A stretch of 64,000 nucleotides of DNA from RUG14130 sp045598325 (GTDB taxonomy: Bacteria > Bacillota > Clostridia > Christensenellales > Aristaeellaceae): assembly GCA_045598325.1 (NCBI GenBank), contig JAZLLT010000042.1, forward strand, positions 1-64,000, in the 5' to 3' direction. A program made the position numbers and the translations under genes. Positions 34,942-43,507 of this stretch are shown in pieces. The number at the start of each line of letters is the position of its first letter. Position 1 is the first letter of the stretch. The notes beneath the pieces were generated by a model. It worked only from the letters and a program-made list of their open reading frames with translations. It was not told where the DNA came from and did not search any database.

Positions 34942-37095
34942 ATGGATAAAGGTACGGATAACAGTTTGAGACGGGAAGCATTTTATAGCGCGGAAAAGAA
35001 TCAGGGCTTTGGTAAGCGGTCTGTGCGCTGGCGTTTTGTATGGATCATGCTGGGCGTGTTTCTGATCGGCATGGCGGCGCTTCTGCTGTATCACCGCTTT
35101 TCCATGAACGGGCTCATCGAGGATAAAATCGAGAAGCTCAGCAGTGAGATGACCATTTCCTGCGCGGCGCTGGATGACGAAGTCTACATGACGAGCGCGA
35201 TCCCGTCCGCGGTGAACAAGTCCGATTACTATGCCTTTATCCGCAACAACCGCGCGGAGCAGCTGGACCGCAAGTATTACAGCGTGCTGGAGTTTATCCG
35301 CGAGGACTTTGCCAATCAGATCTATCTGCGCGGCTCCGCGTCCGAAAGCCTGCTCTATTTCCGCGGAACGGGCAGCATCTGCACGACCAGACGCATCTAT
35401 CCCGCGGCAGAGGACTGCTTTGACAAAGGCCTGCTGTTTGATACCACTTCCACTGCTTCGCTCATTTCCGCGCTGCGAGATACGCGCGGCGTTCAGGTGC
35501 TTCCATCCGAATGGATCACATCGGAGGAAGGGCAGAGGCGGCTGTGCCTTCCGGTCATTATCAGGGACAGCGGATCTAATATCACGATCATGTCTCTGTA
35601 TGAGAAAAAGGCGTTCACGGACGCGCTCGATATCTCCGCATGGGACGAGGCGGATTACTCGCTTGGCATTTTCTCCCAAAGCGGCACGGAACTGTTCACC
35701 TGCGGAGATTTTTCCGGATCGGACGGCCGCACCGTGAGCGCGCCGCTTCCCAAACTCCGCTGCAGGGTCGTGCTCACCTTTTCTCCCGAAGTCGTCACCC
35801 GCACCCTCGAAGCGTCCCGTCTGCGCGGATTTTTGATCATCGGCATTTCGCTGATGCTGGGTCTGCTGGCGGCGTTCTTGCTGAGCGAGGTCTCCGTGCG
35901 CCCCATCCGCCGCATCATCATGAACCACGGCTCCGATGCACAGGGAAAGGGCGGCAACGAGATCGACCGTATCGAGGATATGCTGCTCACATCCGAGCAG
36001 CAAATCGGCCTTCAGCAGAAGCAGCTGCAGCGCAATATGCTTTTGCTGGCACTGAGCGGCACGGTGCTCGCGCCGGAGGACATGGAGCGGCTGCGCGCGC
36101 AGCTCCTGCCGGAGGGCGGCAGCTACTGCATCGCCATTATCCACGGCGTGGCGCGATCCATGTGGAGCATTTCCGCTGAACTGCTGGATGACCAGAAGAA
36201 CCTGTTCTGCACCGCCATCAGTTCCAGCGAACTCGGCGTGTATATCCGCTCTGCTCCGGCGGTCAGGGAACTGGCGGATTTCATCAACCGCAGCAACCTG
36301 CTGTTTGATGATGAGAAGGACAAGCTGCACTGCGGCATCAGCCGTCCCTGCGGCGATTTCGATCATTTCTACGACGCGCTGCAGCAGGCGCGCGTGGCTG
36401 TGCCCATGACGGGCGGCTGCCGTATCTATGATTCCGCGGCGATGAACCAAAACTCGGGGATGCGCCTCATGTACGAGCGGCTGTATTCCCGCGTGATAGC
36501 GGTCAATCATGAGCAGGCGATCGAGGCGATCGACGGCATCGAAAAGCAGCTTAACAACCAAAATCGCCACGAGGTATTTTATAATGTGCGTTTCTTCCTG
36601 CTGAACGCGGCGGAGGAATTCGGCATGGACGGGGTCGAGCAGATTCTGCCGCGCTACGACGAGAAGCTGCTGCCCATGGAAAACCTCGGCAAGATGAAGG
36701 ACTTCATGAACGCGATCCTCGCCTTCCGTCTGGAAAAGGAGGAGCAGAGCCGTGCCGACCGCCGCAGGCAGATCATGGACCGTGTCCGCGACGGCGCCTC
36801 TGAGCCGGACATGTGCGCGCAGAAGGTCGCCGACGAATTCGGCTTGTCCGAGCGGTATCTGTACGACATCGTCCGCGGAGAAAGCGGCATGAGCTTCAGC
36901 GAGTTTTTGACGCGGGAGCGCATGCAGAAGGCAAAGGAATTGCTCTATACCTCCACGATGACGGTCAACGAGATCTCCGCCGCCTGCGGCTACGATGTGC
37001 CCAGTACCTTCTACCGCCTGTTCAAAAAATACTACGGCGTTTCCCCCAAGCAGTATGTGGAAAGCAGAGATGCGAGTTGGGAAGAGGCGGAATAA
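34942..37095 (+). CDS. Membrane-bound AraC-family regulator, second system
   Basis: A 717-residue sensor-regulator built like the one at 13088: membrane helix at about 32-52, extracellular region to about 290, second helix ('GFLIIGISLMLGLLAAFLLS', about 294-315), a HAMP-like linker, a helical middle part and a C-terminal AraC domain ('CAQKVADEFGLSERYLYDIV' and 'VNEISAACGYDVPSTFYRLF'). There is no clear ribosome site before the ATG and the promoter predicts a nine-base leader, so translation may be near-leaderless. The next plausible in-frame start, Met36, would cut into the membrane helix. It probably controls the importer and glycosidase genes directly downstream. Confidence 0.88.
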   Translation: MDKGTDNSLRREAFYSAEKNQGFGKRSVRWRFVWIMLGVFLIGMAALLLYHRFSMNGLIEDKIEKLSSEMTISCAALDDEVYMTSAIPSAVNKSDYYAFIRNNRAEQLDRKYYSVLEFIREDFANQIYLRGSASESLLYFRGTGSICTTRRIYPAAEDCFDKGLLFDTTSTASLISALRDTRGVQVLPSEWITSEEGQRRLCLPVIIRDSGSNITIMSLYEKKAFTDALDISAWDEADYSLGIFSQSGTELFTCGDFSGSDGRTVSAPLPKLRCRVVLTFSPEVVTRTLEASRLRGFLIIGISLMLGLLAAFLLSEVSVRPIRRIIMNHGSDAQGKGGNEIDRIEDMLLTSEQQIGLQQKQLQRNMLLLALSGTVLAPEDMERLRAQLLPEGGSYCIAIIHGVARSMWSISAELLDDQKNLFCTAISSSELGVYIRSAPAVRELADFINRSNLLFDDEKDKLHCGISRPCGDFDHFYDALQQARVAVPMTGGCRIYDSAAMNQNSGMRLMYERLYSRVIAVNHEQAIEAIDGIEKQLNNQNRHEVFYNVRFFLLNAAEEFGMDGVEQILPRYDEKLLPMENLGKMKDFMNAILAFRLEKEEQSRADRRRQIMDRVRDGASEPDMCAQKVADEFGLSERYLYDIVRGESGMSFSEFLTRERMQKAKELLYTSTMTVNEISAACGYDVPSTFYRLFKKYYGVSPKQYVESRDASWEEAE

Positions 37096-37218
37096 GAGCG
37101 TTTTTCCCCACTTGCAAGCGCTGAAACGAGCATTGCGACTATGATTTGCCGCGCGTGTAGGGTATGATAGATTCATCACCGGAGCGTCCGGAGAAATATC
37201 ATGAAAGAAGGAACCCCC

Positions 37219-38865
37219 ATGAAGAAACTCGTGACCCTGGTTCTTTGCCTGGCTCTTCTGCTGAGCGTTTTCAGTTTTGCCGAAGAAACCGCGAACCCCT
37301 ACCGCATCGTTCCCGAGGGTGAGGAGATCACCATCAGCATCGGCGTGATCGGCAGTGCTCTCACCGAGGACTATGAGAACAACACCTTCACCAAGAAGAT
37401 CGAAGCGGATACCGGTATCAACATCGAAGTGATCCCCTATTCCAGCGATAAGAACGAAGCTGTTACCCAGCTGAATCTGGACCTGAGCGCCGGCAACAAG
37501 GTGCCCGACCTCCTGTTCAACTTCACCATGGATAACGCGGTCATCAACCAGATGGGCGAGGACGGCTACTTTGTAGACTTGCTCCCCCTCATGGAAGAAT
37601 ACTGCCCCAACTTCTGGGATGCTCTTATGACCATTCCCGAGTCCACCCGCTATGACATCGTGAATAAGTCCAAGGACCCCAAGAACGGTGCCATGTACTG
37701 CTTCCCCTCCCTCGAGGAAGGCACCTATGAGTCTCTGGGCTACCTCGGACAGATCAACAAGGCATGGCTCGATAAGCTGGGCTACGATATGCCCACCACC
37801 GTGGAAGACCTGTATGATGTGCTGGTCGCGTTCCGCGATAAGGACCCCAACGGCAACGGCCTCGCCGATGAGATCCCCCTCGTCATGCAGAAGGGCGGCG
37901 GATGGAAGGGCGACATCTTCCAGTGGATCATCAACGCTTTCGTTTACACCCTCGATGATACCAGATTCAATGTGACCGACGGCCAGCTCTGGGTGCCCTA
38001 CACCACCGACGAGTATCGCCAGGCCATGATCTACATGAACAAGCTGTATAACGAAAGCCTGCTCTCTGACCTGTGCTTCACCGCCAACGGTGACGCCGAA
38101 GTCAAGGCCCTCGTGTGCAACGATGAGGCGGTTATCGTCGGTATCGCCGGCGGCCATCCCTCTCTTGAGAACATCACCAACCATCCCAATACCCTTGAGT
38201 ACTGCGCACTTCCCGTACTGGAAGACGCAACCGGCAGCGGCCGCGGCGGCTTCTACCCCAAGTGCCCCTCCAAGTACAGCTACGGCTACTACATGACCAC
38301 TTCCTGCGAGCATCCCGAAGTTGCCGCGCAGCTCATCAACTACTTCTATGATCCTTACACCTGGGCTACCGGCCGCTACGGTGTGAAGGGCGTGAACTGG
38401 GATGTTGCCGATGAAGGCACCACCAACCGCTACGATGTTCCCGCCCTGTTCAAGGTCATCGATGACTGCTTCTTCACCACTCAGAACAGTGAACTGTGGC
38501 ACGGCAATCTGCCCTCCATCGGCACTCTGTCCCGCACCTCCACTCAGGCCGCTCCTCTTGAGGAAGGCACCTGGACTTACACTTACACCCACATTTCTCT
38601 GGACACCTACGCCAACTACGAAGCTTCCGTGAAGCCCACCGAACTCTTCACCGGCGTGATCCTGGACGCTGATCAGAACGACCTGTTCACCGAGAAGTGC
38701 TCCGGTCTGTGGGCCTACATGAAGGAAGCCCGCGCGCTCATGGTAAGCGGCGCTCTGGATCCCAACTCCGACGCTGACTGGCAGACCTATCTGGACAACA
38801 TGGAAGCCAACGGCCTCTCCACTGCTCTGGAAGTCTATCAGGAAGCTTACGACCTCATCAAGTAA
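37219..38865 (+). CDS. Extracellular solute-binding protein of sugar importer 2
   Basis: The start at 37219 follows GAAGGA; an ATG six codons upstream is less well placed. The 548-residue protein has the signal 'MKKLVTLVLCLALLLSVFSF' with cleavage near Ala before 'EETANPY'. The only cysteine in the signal is not in a lipobox. The mature part shows the large LplA-type binding-protein pattern, including the acidic loop 'FRDKDPNGNGLADEIPLVM' that resembles the calcium-binding loop found in this subgroup. Codon bias is very strong, as for importer 1. A GC hairpin follows and the two permeases come next. Confidence 0.92.
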   Translation: MKKLVTLVLCLALLLSVFSFAEETANPYRIVPEGEEITISIGVIGSALTEDYENNTFTKKIEADTGINIEVIPYSSDKNEAVTQLNLDLSAGNKVPDLLFNFTMDNAVINQMGEDGYFVDLLPLMEEYCPNFWDALMTIPESTRYDIVNKSKDPKNGAMYCFPSLEEGTYESLGYLGQINKAWLDKLGYDMPTTVEDLYDVLVAFRDKDPNGNGLADEIPLVMQKGGGWKGDIFQWIINAFVYTLDDTRFNVTDGQLWVPYTTDEYRQAMIYMNKLYNESLLSDLCFTANGDAEVKALVCNDEAVIVGIAGGHPSLENITNHPNTLEYCALPVLEDATGSGRGGFYPKCPSKYSYGYYMTTSCEHPEVAAQLINYFYDPYTWATGRYGVKGVNWDVADEGTTNRYDVPALFKVIDDCFFTTQNSELWHGNLPSIGTLSRTSTQAAPLEEGTWTYTYTHISLDTYANYEASVKPTELFTGVILDADQNDLFTEKCSGLWAYMKEARALMVSGALDPNSDADWQTYLDNMEANGLSTALEVYQEAYDLIK

Positions 38866-38883
38866 TTTTCCCGATCACACAAT

Positions 38884-38911
38884 GGGCTGTCCCGTATACG
38901 CGGGGCAGCCC
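38884..38911 (+). other. GC-rich 3' hairpin of the second binding-protein gene
   Basis: Stem GGGCTGTCCC/GGGGCAGCCC (one T-G wobble) immediately downstream of the binding-protein stop, without a T tract. Probably limits read-through and protects the abundant upstream message while allowing permease expression. Confidence 0.7.
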
Positions 38912-38934
38912 AAATCATCAAAGGACGTGTCAGA

Positions 38935-39894
38935 ATGGATAAATCAATAAAAGAAAGAACGATCGGTACTCTTACCAGGAGCAAGCTCTGGAGCGACCTC
39001 GTGCGCGACAGGCAGCTTTATCTGCTCATGCTGCTGCCGATGGCGTACCTGATCCTGTTCAGCTATGTTCCCATGTACGGCGTGCAGATCGCCTTCCGTG
39101 ACTATAAGCCCCTGACCGGCATCACCGGCAGCGAGTGGCTGGGCCTCAAGCACTTCTCCGTGTTCATGGGTGCCTATAACTTCCGCAATATCCTGTGGAA
39201 TACGCTCGTTCTGTCTCTGTATCAAATGGCTGCCGGCTTCCCGGTGCCCATCCTTCTGGCGCTCATCTTCAACTCTCTTCCGAGCAAACGGCTCATGAAG
39301 ACGGTGCAGAGCGTGGCTTACATGCCCCACTTCATCTCCATCGTGGTCGTTGTTTCCATCCTGAACCTCATCTTCAACCCGGTTAACGGCGTATACGGCT
39401 ATGTGTTCCGCCTGCTGGGCGGCATCGGTTATCCCATGGATTTCCGCGGACGCCCCGAGACCTTCCGCCATCTGTATGTCTGGAGCGGCATCTGGCAGAA
39501 TATGGGCTGGGATACCGTTGTGTATACCGCCGCGCTGTCCTCCGTTTCTCCCGACCTCCACGAAGCCGCCATGCTGGACGGCGCCTCCCGCTTCAAGCGG
39601 GTGCTGCATGTGGACCTGCCCACCATCCTGCCCACCATCGGCATCATGCTGATCATGCGCTGCGGCTCCATTCTGAGCGTGGGCTATGAAAAGGTCTATC
39701 TGATGCAGTCCGATCTGAACCTCTCCACTTCCGAAATCATTTCCACCTACATTTATAAAACGGGTATCGGCAAGGGCGAATTCTCCTTCGGCGCCGCCGT
39801 TGACCTGTTCAACTCCGTCATCAACTGCGTCCTGCTGGTCACCGTGAACATGATCACGCGCAAGGTCAGCGAGGATGAAGTGCGACTCTTCTGA
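38935..39894 (+). CDS. Sugar ABC transporter permease, LplB type, second system
   Basis: A 319-residue polytopic protein. The first helix 'LYLLMLLPMAYLILFSYVPM' is followed by 'YGVQIAFRDYKPLTGI', the LplB signature. The EAA loop 'LHEAAMLDGASRFKRVLHV' lies near residues 205-223. It ends with 'NMITRKVSEDEVRLF', also typical. It starts 24 bases after the hairpin behind AAAGGACG and is followed ten bases later by the partner permease. Confidence 0.93.
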   Translation: MDKSIKERTIGTLTRSKLWSDLVRDRQLYLLMLLPMAYLILFSYVPMYGVQIAFRDYKPLTGITGSEWLGLKHFSVFMGAYNFRNILWNTLVLSLYQMAAGFPVPILLALIFNSLPSKRLMKTVQSVAYMPHFISIVVVVSILNLIFNPVNGVYGYVFRLLGGIGYPMDFRGRPETFRHLYVWSGIWQNMGWDTVVYTAALSSVSPDLHEAAMLDGASRFKRVLHVDLPTILPTIGIMLIMRCGSILSVGYEKVYLMQSDLNLSTSEIISTYIYKTGIGKGEFSFGAAVDLFNSVINCVLLVTVNMITRKVSEDEVRLF

Positions 39895-39904
39895 GGAGGC
39901 CAAT

Positions 39905-40804
39905 ATGAAAAAGAATACCGCTATCAAGGCCTCCAGGGGAGACCGCCTGTACTATATCCTGATCACCGTGTTTTCGATTATCGTTTTGATCACGGTGCTC
40001 TATCCGCTTATTTATGTCGTATCGAGCTCCTTCTCCTCCGGTTCGGCTGTCACGAACGGCAAGGTCATCCTGTGGCCCGTGAACCCCTCTATTCAGGGCT
40101 ACAAGGTCATCTTGGGCAACCACAGCGTGGGCACCGGCTACTATAATACCGTGCTCAACAGCGTGATCGGCACGGCGCTGGGTCTTGCCTTCACCGTGAT
40201 GATGGCCTACCCGCTGGCCCGCAAAAACCTGCACGGACGCGGCTTCCTGATGGTATTGTGGATCATTCCCATGTTCTTCTACGGCGGTCTGATTCCGGGC
40301 TACATCCTCAAAACCAAGCTGCACATCGTCAATACCCGCTGGGCGGTCATTCAGGTGGGTATGATCACCACCTACAACATGACCATCGTGCGTACCTTCT
40401 TTGAAAACAGCATCCCGAACGAGCTGTACGAGGCGTCCCGCATCGACGGCATCTCGGATATCGGGTATCTGATCAAAATCGTGCTGCCGCTTTCCAAGGC
40501 GGTGCTGGCGGTCATCACGCTGTATCTGGTCGTCAACTACTGGAACAACTATTTCCAGGCGATGATCTATCTGCGCGATCCTTCTCTCAAGACCCTGCCC
40601 CTCGTGCTGCGCGAGATACTGAACGCTTCTCAGATGAACCTGACCGACTATTCTGACCCCGAGCTTCTGGCGCAGATGCAGGAAGCCGCGGATGTCATGA
40701 AGTACGCCCTGATCGTTGTTTCCACTGTGCCTCTCATGGTCGGCTACATTTTCGTTCAGAAGTTCTTTGACAAGGGCGTCATGATCGGCGCGCTCAAGGG
40801 CTGA
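39905..40804 (+). CDS. Sugar ABC transporter permease, YtcP/LplC type, second system
   Basis: The start at 39905 follows GAGGAGG by six bases; an upstream in-frame ATG inside the preceding gene is rejected. The 299-residue protein has six helices, the EAA loop 'LYEASRIDGISDIGYLIKIV' and the C-terminal 'FFDKGVMIGALKG' signature. It completes the pore of importer 2. The first glycosidase of the operon starts ten bases later. Confidence 0.92.
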   Translation: MKKNTAIKASRGDRLYYILITVFSIIVLITVLYPLIYVVSSSFSSGSAVTNGKVILWPVNPSIQGYKVILGNHSVGTGYYNTVLNSVIGTALGLAFTVMMAYPLARKNLHGRGFLMVLWIIPMFFYGGLIPGYILKTKLHIVNTRWAVIQVGMITTYNMTIVRTFFENSIPNELYEASRIDGISDIGYLIKIVLPLSKAVLAVITLYLVVNYWNNYFQAMIYLRDPSLKTLPLVLREILNASQMNLTDYSDPELLAQMQEAADVMKYALIVVSTVPLMVGYIFVQKFFDKGVMIGALKG

Positions 40805-40814
40805 GGAGAGAACT

Positions 40815-42128
40815 ATGGATACCATCTGTTTTGACCTGACCCGCGAAGGAAACAGCTTCAAGCTCCTCAACTGCACCAATGGCGGTCCGTGGGGCAGAAA
40901 AGCGATGCACGACCAGTTCCGCACGAATTTCGATGCTTACGCGGAAGCGCGCATCCCCTATAGCCGCAACCACGACAGCGCCGCCTGCGGCGTTTACGGC
41001 GGCCCCTACAGCCACGATGTGAGCTGCATCTTCCCGAACTTTGACGCGGACGAAAACGACCCTGCGAATTACGATTTCGCCTGCACGGACGATTCGATTT
41101 TGATGACGCTCGAGGCCGGCACGGAGACATTCTTCCGTTTGGGTCAGACCATTGAGCATCAGGTGATCAAGCACCATGTGCATCCGCCGGAGGATTTCGG
41201 CAAGTGGGCGCGCATCTGTGAGCACATCATCCGCCACTACAACGAGGGCTGGAAAAACGGCTACCATCTGAACATCCGCTACTGGGAAATCTGGAATGAA
41301 CCCGATCTGCGTGATGAAGCGAGTATTCACAATGAGACATGGACGGGCACACGGGGACAGTTCTTCGATTTTTACGAAACCGCGGCAAAGCACCTCAAAA
41401 AGTGCTTCCCGGACCTTTGTATCGGCGGTCCCGCTCTCGCGCGCAGCACAGACTACGCGGGGGAGTTCCTTACCGAAATGGAAAAGCGCGGTGTGCCCAT
41501 CGATTTCTTCTCGTGGCACATCTACGCGGGAAATCCCGAAAAACTGGTTATCAAGGCAGGCAAATACCGCGCGCTGCTGGACGCGCACGGCTATCAAAAT
41601 GCCGAGAGCATCCTGAACGAATATAACTTCGTCAACGACTGGCAGCTGGGCTATGTAAGGTGCCTGAAGACCATCCACTCCCTGAAGGGCGCGTCCTTCT
41701 TCCTTGCCTGCATGTGCGCCGCCCAGCCGTCCTCCATCGATATGCTCATGTACTACGATACCCGTCCGACCGTCTTTAACGGTATCTTCGATTTCTACAC
41801 CTACGAGAAGCTGAAGGGCTACTATCCCATGAAATGGTACGGCGAGTTCTATGAGGACGGCATGCGCGAGATTCCCGCGGACGACCTGCCCGAACACATC
41901 TACGCCCTGTGCGGGCGCGGCAAAGACGGCAAAACCCGCACGGTGCTCACATACTACACCGAAGAAGACGAAGTTCCCGTAAAGGAGATCCGGCTCGATT
42001 TCGGTAAAGAAGCTGAATACGAGATGCTCCTGCTGGACGAAACCCATGACGCGCAGAGCATGGGCACCGTGAAGGAACTGACCTTCACGCTGAAACCCCA
42101 TACCTGCCTGCAGATCATCGAAAAATAG
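40815..42128 (+). CDS. GH39-like clan GH-A glycosidase (beta-xylosidase-like)
   Basis: A 437-residue cytosolic enzyme behind GAGGAGAG. The barrel carries 'IRYWEIWNEPDLRD' with acid/base Glu162 and 'ESILNEYNFV' with candidate nucleophile Glu269. 'GGPALARSTDYAGEFLTEM' and 'IDFFSWHIYAGNPEKLV' are typical of GH39 and relatives. A C-terminal beta-sandwich ends in 'LTFTLKPHTCLQIIEK'. GH39 includes beta-xylosidases and alpha-L-iduronidases; the neighbouring alpha-fucosidase and GH3 suggest a fucosylated xyloglucan-like or host-type glycan, but this is inference. Confidence 0.85.
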   Translation: MDTICFDLTREGNSFKLLNCTNGGPWGRKAMHDQFRTNFDAYAEARIPYSRNHDSAACGVYGGPYSHDVSCIFPNFDADENDPANYDFACTDDSILMTLEAGTETFFRLGQTIEHQVIKHHVHPPEDFGKWARICEHIIRHYNEGWKNGYHLNIRYWEIWNEPDLRDEASIHNETWTGTRGQFFDFYETAAKHLKKCFPDLCIGGPALARSTDYAGEFLTEMEKRGVPIDFFSWHIYAGNPEKLVIKAGKYRALLDAHGYQNAESILNEYNFVNDWQLGYVRCLKTIHSLKGASFFLACMCAAQPSSIDMLMYYDTRPTVFNGIFDFYTYEKLKGYYPMKWYGEFYEDGMREIPADDLPEHIYALCGRGKDGKTRTVLTYYTEEDEVPVKEIRLDFGKEAEYEMLLLDETHDAQSMGTVKELTFTLKPHTCLQIIEK

Positions 42129-42137
42129 AGGAGAATC

Positions 42138-43457
42138 ATGAGCAGTTATCAGATCCGCAAGACCCCCGGCGACACCGCGTGGTTCCGCCATGACCGCTTC
42201 GGCATGTTCATCCACTGGGGCTTTTATACCATGCTGGGACACGGCGAATGGATAAAAAACCTGCAGATGATCCCCGACGAGGTCTACGACCGTTCCATGG
42301 AGTTTTTCGATCCCGACCTGTACGACGCGCGGGAATGGGCGAAAAAAGCCAAAGCCGCGGGCATGAAGTATGCCGTGCTGACCGCCAAGCATCATGACGG
42401 CTTCTGCATGTTCGATTCCGCGTACACCGATTACAAGTGCACCAACACCCCCGCCGGCCGCGACCTCGTGCGCGAATATGTAGACGCCTTCCGCGCGGAA
42501 GGGCTGAAGGTGGGGCTGTACTACTCGCTCCTTGACTGGCATCACCCCGAATTTCCCATCGATTTCTACCATCCGCGCAAAAACGATGCGGACGCGGAGG
42601 AACAGAACAAAACCCGCGATATGCGCGTCTATGCCGAGTATATGCGCTCTCAGGTCAAAGAACTTCTGACCAACTACGGCAAGATCGATATCCTCTGGTT
42701 CGACTTTTCCTATGCGAATACCGTGGACGCGTCTAAACCGTGGATCCGCGGTAAAAGCGCCGCCGACTGGGAAGCGGAAAAACTCATCGCCCTGTGCCGC
42801 CGCCTGCAGCCGGGCATCATGATCAACAACCGCACGGGCATCGAGCAGGACCTGTGGACACCCGAGCAGTTCCAGCCGGAAAGTTGGCTCACTCATAAGG
42901 AGACGGGTGAACTTGTGACCTGGGAGGCCTGCCAGACCATCACCAAGCATTGGGCATACTATTCCGACGAATACACATGGAAGGATCCCGAAACGCTCAT
43001 CGGTCTGCTTGTCAGGAATGTTTCCCTCGGCGGGAATCTGCTCATGAATGTGAGCCCCAACGCCCGCGGAGACATCGACGAAAAGACCCTTGAATGTCTT
43101 GATGTGTACGCGAAATGGATGCGCCTTCACGGCCGCTCCGTCTACGGCTGCACGATGGCGGAAAAGGAACTGCTTGCGAGTTGCCCCGAAAACTGCCGCT
43201 TCACCCAGAGCGAGGACGGCAAGCGCCTCTATGTGCACCTGTTTGCGTTCCCCTTTGCCCATCTGCGCCTCAAGGGCATGGCGGGCAAGGTGCGCTATGC
43301 GCAGTTCCTGCATGATAACAGCATCATCAAAATGAGCGAGGGCAAAATGGAGCATCTGGGAGACGGGGGAGAGGTCGCTGCAAATGACCTCATCCTCGAT
43401 ATGCCCGTCAGAAGACCCGATGTGGTGATCCCCGTCATCGAACTGTTCCTCAAATAA
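42138..43457 (+). CDS. GH29 alpha-L-fucosidase
   Basis: A 439-residue cytosolic enzyme. The opening 'AWFRHDRFGMFIHWGFYTML', 'YAVLTAKHHDGFCMFDSAYT' and 'GLKVGLYYSLLDWHHPEFP' are hallmark GH29 blocks, and the nucleophile is Asp189 in 'IDILWFDFSYAN'. The C-terminal beta-sandwich follows 'NVSLGGNLLMNVSPNARGDI'. It starts nine bases after the GH39-like gene behind GAGGAG. No signal peptide is present, so fucose would be removed after import. Confidence 0.94.
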   Translation: MSSYQIRKTPGDTAWFRHDRFGMFIHWGFYTMLGHGEWIKNLQMIPDEVYDRSMEFFDPDLYDAREWAKKAKAAGMKYAVLTAKHHDGFCMFDSAYTDYKCTNTPAGRDLVREYVDAFRAEGLKVGLYYSLLDWHHPEFPIDFYHPRKNDADAEEQNKTRDMRVYAEYMRSQVKELLTNYGKIDILWFDFSYANTVDASKPWIRGKSAADWEAEKLIALCRRLQPGIMINNRTGIEQDLWTPEQFQPESWLTHKETGELVTWEACQTITKHWAYYSDEYTWKDPETLIGLLVRNVSLGGNLLMNVSPNARGDIDEKTLECLDVYAKWMRLHGRSVYGCTMAEKELLASCPENCRFTQSEDGKRLYVHLFAFPFAHLRLKGMAGKVRYAQFLHDNSIIKMSEGKMEHLGDGGEVAANDLILDMPVRRPDVVIPVIELFLK

Positions 43458-43462
43458 ACTTC

Positions 43463-43489
43463 CGCCCCGGAGAACTCCGGGGCGTTTAT
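43463..43489 (+). terminator. Weak terminator-like hairpin between GH29 and GH3 genes
   Basis: Inverted repeat CGCCCCGGAG/CTCCGGGGCG closing on a very short loop, followed by only TTT. It may lower read-through into the GH3 gene rather than stop it. Confidence 0.6.
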
Positions 43490-43507
43490 GCGTGAAAGGA
43501 CACACAC

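Noticed and set aside
37113..37126. Possible catabolite-repression (cre-like) site TGCAAGCGCTGAAA upstream of the second binding-protein gene
   Set aside because: Only about 10 of 14 positions fit the cre consensus and the right arm is poor; such matches arise by chance in GC-rich DNA.
34636..38592. A 1318-codon open frame on the minus strand
   Set aside because: It lies antisense to an evident AraC regulator and a binding protein with signal peptide. The open frame follows from GC-rich codon positions; its translation shows no domain and is rich in Val, His and Gly as antisense frames are.
40794..43505. A 903-codon minus-strand open frame
   Set aside because: Antisense to GH39-like and GH29 genes with complete catalytic motifs; no recognisable domain in its translation and no ribosome site.
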